Positions 5,660 to 6,655 of a DNA stretch of 6,655 nucleotides are shown here, piece by piece. The number at the start of each line of letters is the position of its first letter. Within the stretch, counting starts at the first letter, position 1. Under the pieces are notes generated by a model. It saw only the letters and a list, made by a program, of their open reading frames with translations, made no database searches and was not told where the DNA came from. The DNA comes from Candidatus Zixiibacteriota bacterium. Lineage in GTDB: Bacteria; Zixibacteria; MSB-5A5; JAABVY01. The stretch is from the NCBI GenBank assembly GCA_014730285.1, contig WJIM01000395.1, positions 1 through 6,655 of the forward strand, given 5' to 3'. The translations under genes were made by a program, and so were the position numbers.

Positions 5660-6655
5660 TTAGGAAACGGGAAGGCTGATTACAAAGGTTGTGCCCTTAC
5701 CAGCCTTTGACTTCAATTCGATTTTGCCATTATGGGCTTTGATAATTCGGTCGACCACAGACAGCCCAAGACCGGTGCCGCTTTCCTTGGTGGTATAATA
5801 GCGTTCAAAGACCCTCTCGTGATCTTCTGCCGGAATGCCCTTGCCGGTATCGGTAATCTGAATCTGCACATACGACTTGCCGTCTTCATAATCGGCGCTT
5901 CGAAGAACCCTTACAGATAGTTTACCGCCGGCTTCCATAGCGTCAATAGCATTCATAAACATATTCAGGAAGACTTCGATTATCTGGTTGTAATTGATTG
6001 CAACCGATGGCAGATTCTCATCGAAATCCGTTTCCAGTTCGATATTATTACGCTTCAAATCATGCTGCACAAGCTTGGTTGCCCGGTCAAGAATCTCATC
6101 GACTTTCTTTTTCTCGGTCTGGTAGCGAGTGGGATTTGAAAAATCTACCAGTTCGCGTACAAGTTCCGAGAGACGCGAAAGCTCCTGCTGAGCCATATCG
6201 AAGAAATTATCATTTTCGGCGATTTCCGGCCAGCGGTCCTTCATAATTTGCATCCCGCCCTTGATATTGGTAAGCGGTTTTCGAAGGTCATGAGAGATTT
6301 CCGACATCATATTACCCATTGTCATCAAACGCGTGGCATTGAGCATAGCTCTCTGGCGTTCATAGAGTGAAGCGGCCTGCGAGGTTATAATTGATGCCAG
6401 GTATTCATGGTCTGTCATGAAGGCCTCTTCCTGCAGAGAACCCATACAAAAGAGACCGTAGAAATGACCTTTGGTATAGATTGGCACAGCCCTGAAAGAC
6501 TTGATCTTGCCCTCGATTGGAAGACGCTTATTGAGAAAATCGAGAATTACGGAGGCCCGTCCCTCGGGGCTTTCAATTTGCTTGCCCTCGAGGGGAATCT
6601 CCTCATTTTGAACCTTCTCGAAATTTTCCTTGCCCCAGCCGTCCCAGAAATTAAA
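5660..6655 (-). CDS. Sensor histidine kinase, GAF-like + HisKA + HATPase_c (N-terminus outside window)
   Basis: The minus-strand frame is open from the right edge (6655) to the TAA at 5662-5660, giving 331 residues. An internal GTG at 6487 could be read as a start but would cut into a conserved domain, so it is rejected. Fragment residues about 1-100 resemble the C-terminal half of a GAF sensor domain (VPIYTKGHFYGLFCMGS, then a helix). The HisKA dimerisation helix has the H-box SHDLRKPLTNIKGG with the phosphoacceptor His at fragment residue 122 (codon 6292-6290). The ATPase domain has the N-box NMFMNAIDAM (Asn at 235), the G1 box DTGKGIP (Asp at 269), the F-box VFERYYTTKESG and the G2 box GTGLGLS (293-299). 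All catalytic boxes are intact, so it should autophosphorylate and pass phosphate to a regulator, most likely the NtrC-type protein encoded next on the same strand. No membrane segment is visible in this part. The signal sensed cannot be told because the sensor region is incomplete. Confidence 0.95.
   Translation of the reverse strand, partial: FNFWDGWGKENFEKVQNEEIPLEGKQIESPEGRASVILDFLNKRLPIEGKIKSFRAVPIYTKGHFYGLFCMGSLQEEAFMTDHEYLASIITSQAASLYERQRAMLNATRLMTMGNMMSEISHDLRKPLTNIKGGMQIMKDRWPEIAENDNFFDMAQQELSRLSELVRELVDFSNPTRYQTEKKKVDEILDRATKLVQHDLKRNNIELETDFDENLPSVAINYNQIIEVFLNMFMNAIDAMEAGGKLSVRVLRSADYEDGKSYVQIQITDTGKGIPAEDHERVFERYYTTKESGTGLGLSVVDRIIKAHNGKIELKSKAGKGTTFVISLPVS

Noticed and set aside
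6485..6487. GTG as the start of the histidine kinase
   Set aside because: The frame stays open to the window edge for 56 more codons, and the residues around the GTG continue a GAF-like domain, so the true start is outside the window.
6482..6497. TGGCAC motif resembling a sigma-54 -24 element
   Set aside because: It lies inside the kinase coding region, and the -12 position lacks TTGC at the right spacing.

Overview
The window comes from a Gram-negative bacterium of moderate GC content. The evidence is two predicted outer-membrane proteins with an exported CBM9-like domain and a DUF5916-type barrel, followed by an NtrC-type two-component pair. DUF5916 proteins are common in the FCB superphylum (Bacteroidetes, Gemmatimonadetes, Zixibacteria-like lineages) and in Acidobacteria. 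I lean to an FCB-like organism, but nothing here fixes the taxon. There are no RNA genes, insertion sequences, CRISPR arrays or phage genes.

Left part, plus strand (1-3470): the C-terminal half of one DUF5916-like protein, cut by the left edge, is followed by a complete 758-residue paralogue. They look like a tandem duplication. The 73-bp gap between them is almost filled by a long imperfect hairpin that ends 5 bases before the second start codon.

Right part, minus strand (6655-3480, read right to left): first comes the C-terminal part of a GAF-HisKA-HATPase sensor kinase, cut by the right edge. A 149-bp spacer with a perfect 8-4-8 dyad separates it from a complete 484-residue sigma-54-dependent response regulator. 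After 99 AT-rich bases with a good sigma-70-type promoter comes a 158-residue protein that looks like a GGDEF domain with its signature motif lost. The two blocks converge with only 9 bases between stop codons.

The kinase presumably phosphorylates the regulator at Asp55, and the regulator would then activate sigma-54 promoters; no convincing -24/-12 site was seen in the intergenic spaces, so the targets probably lie elsewhere. The cyclase-like protein may be an accessory of this signalling module, but its own promoter leaves this open. Nothing ties the kinase/regulator pair to the DUF5916 genes beyond adjacency. Most of the window is recognisable. The less ordinary parts are the intergenic hairpin, the degenerate GGDEF protein and the dyad upstream of the regulator.
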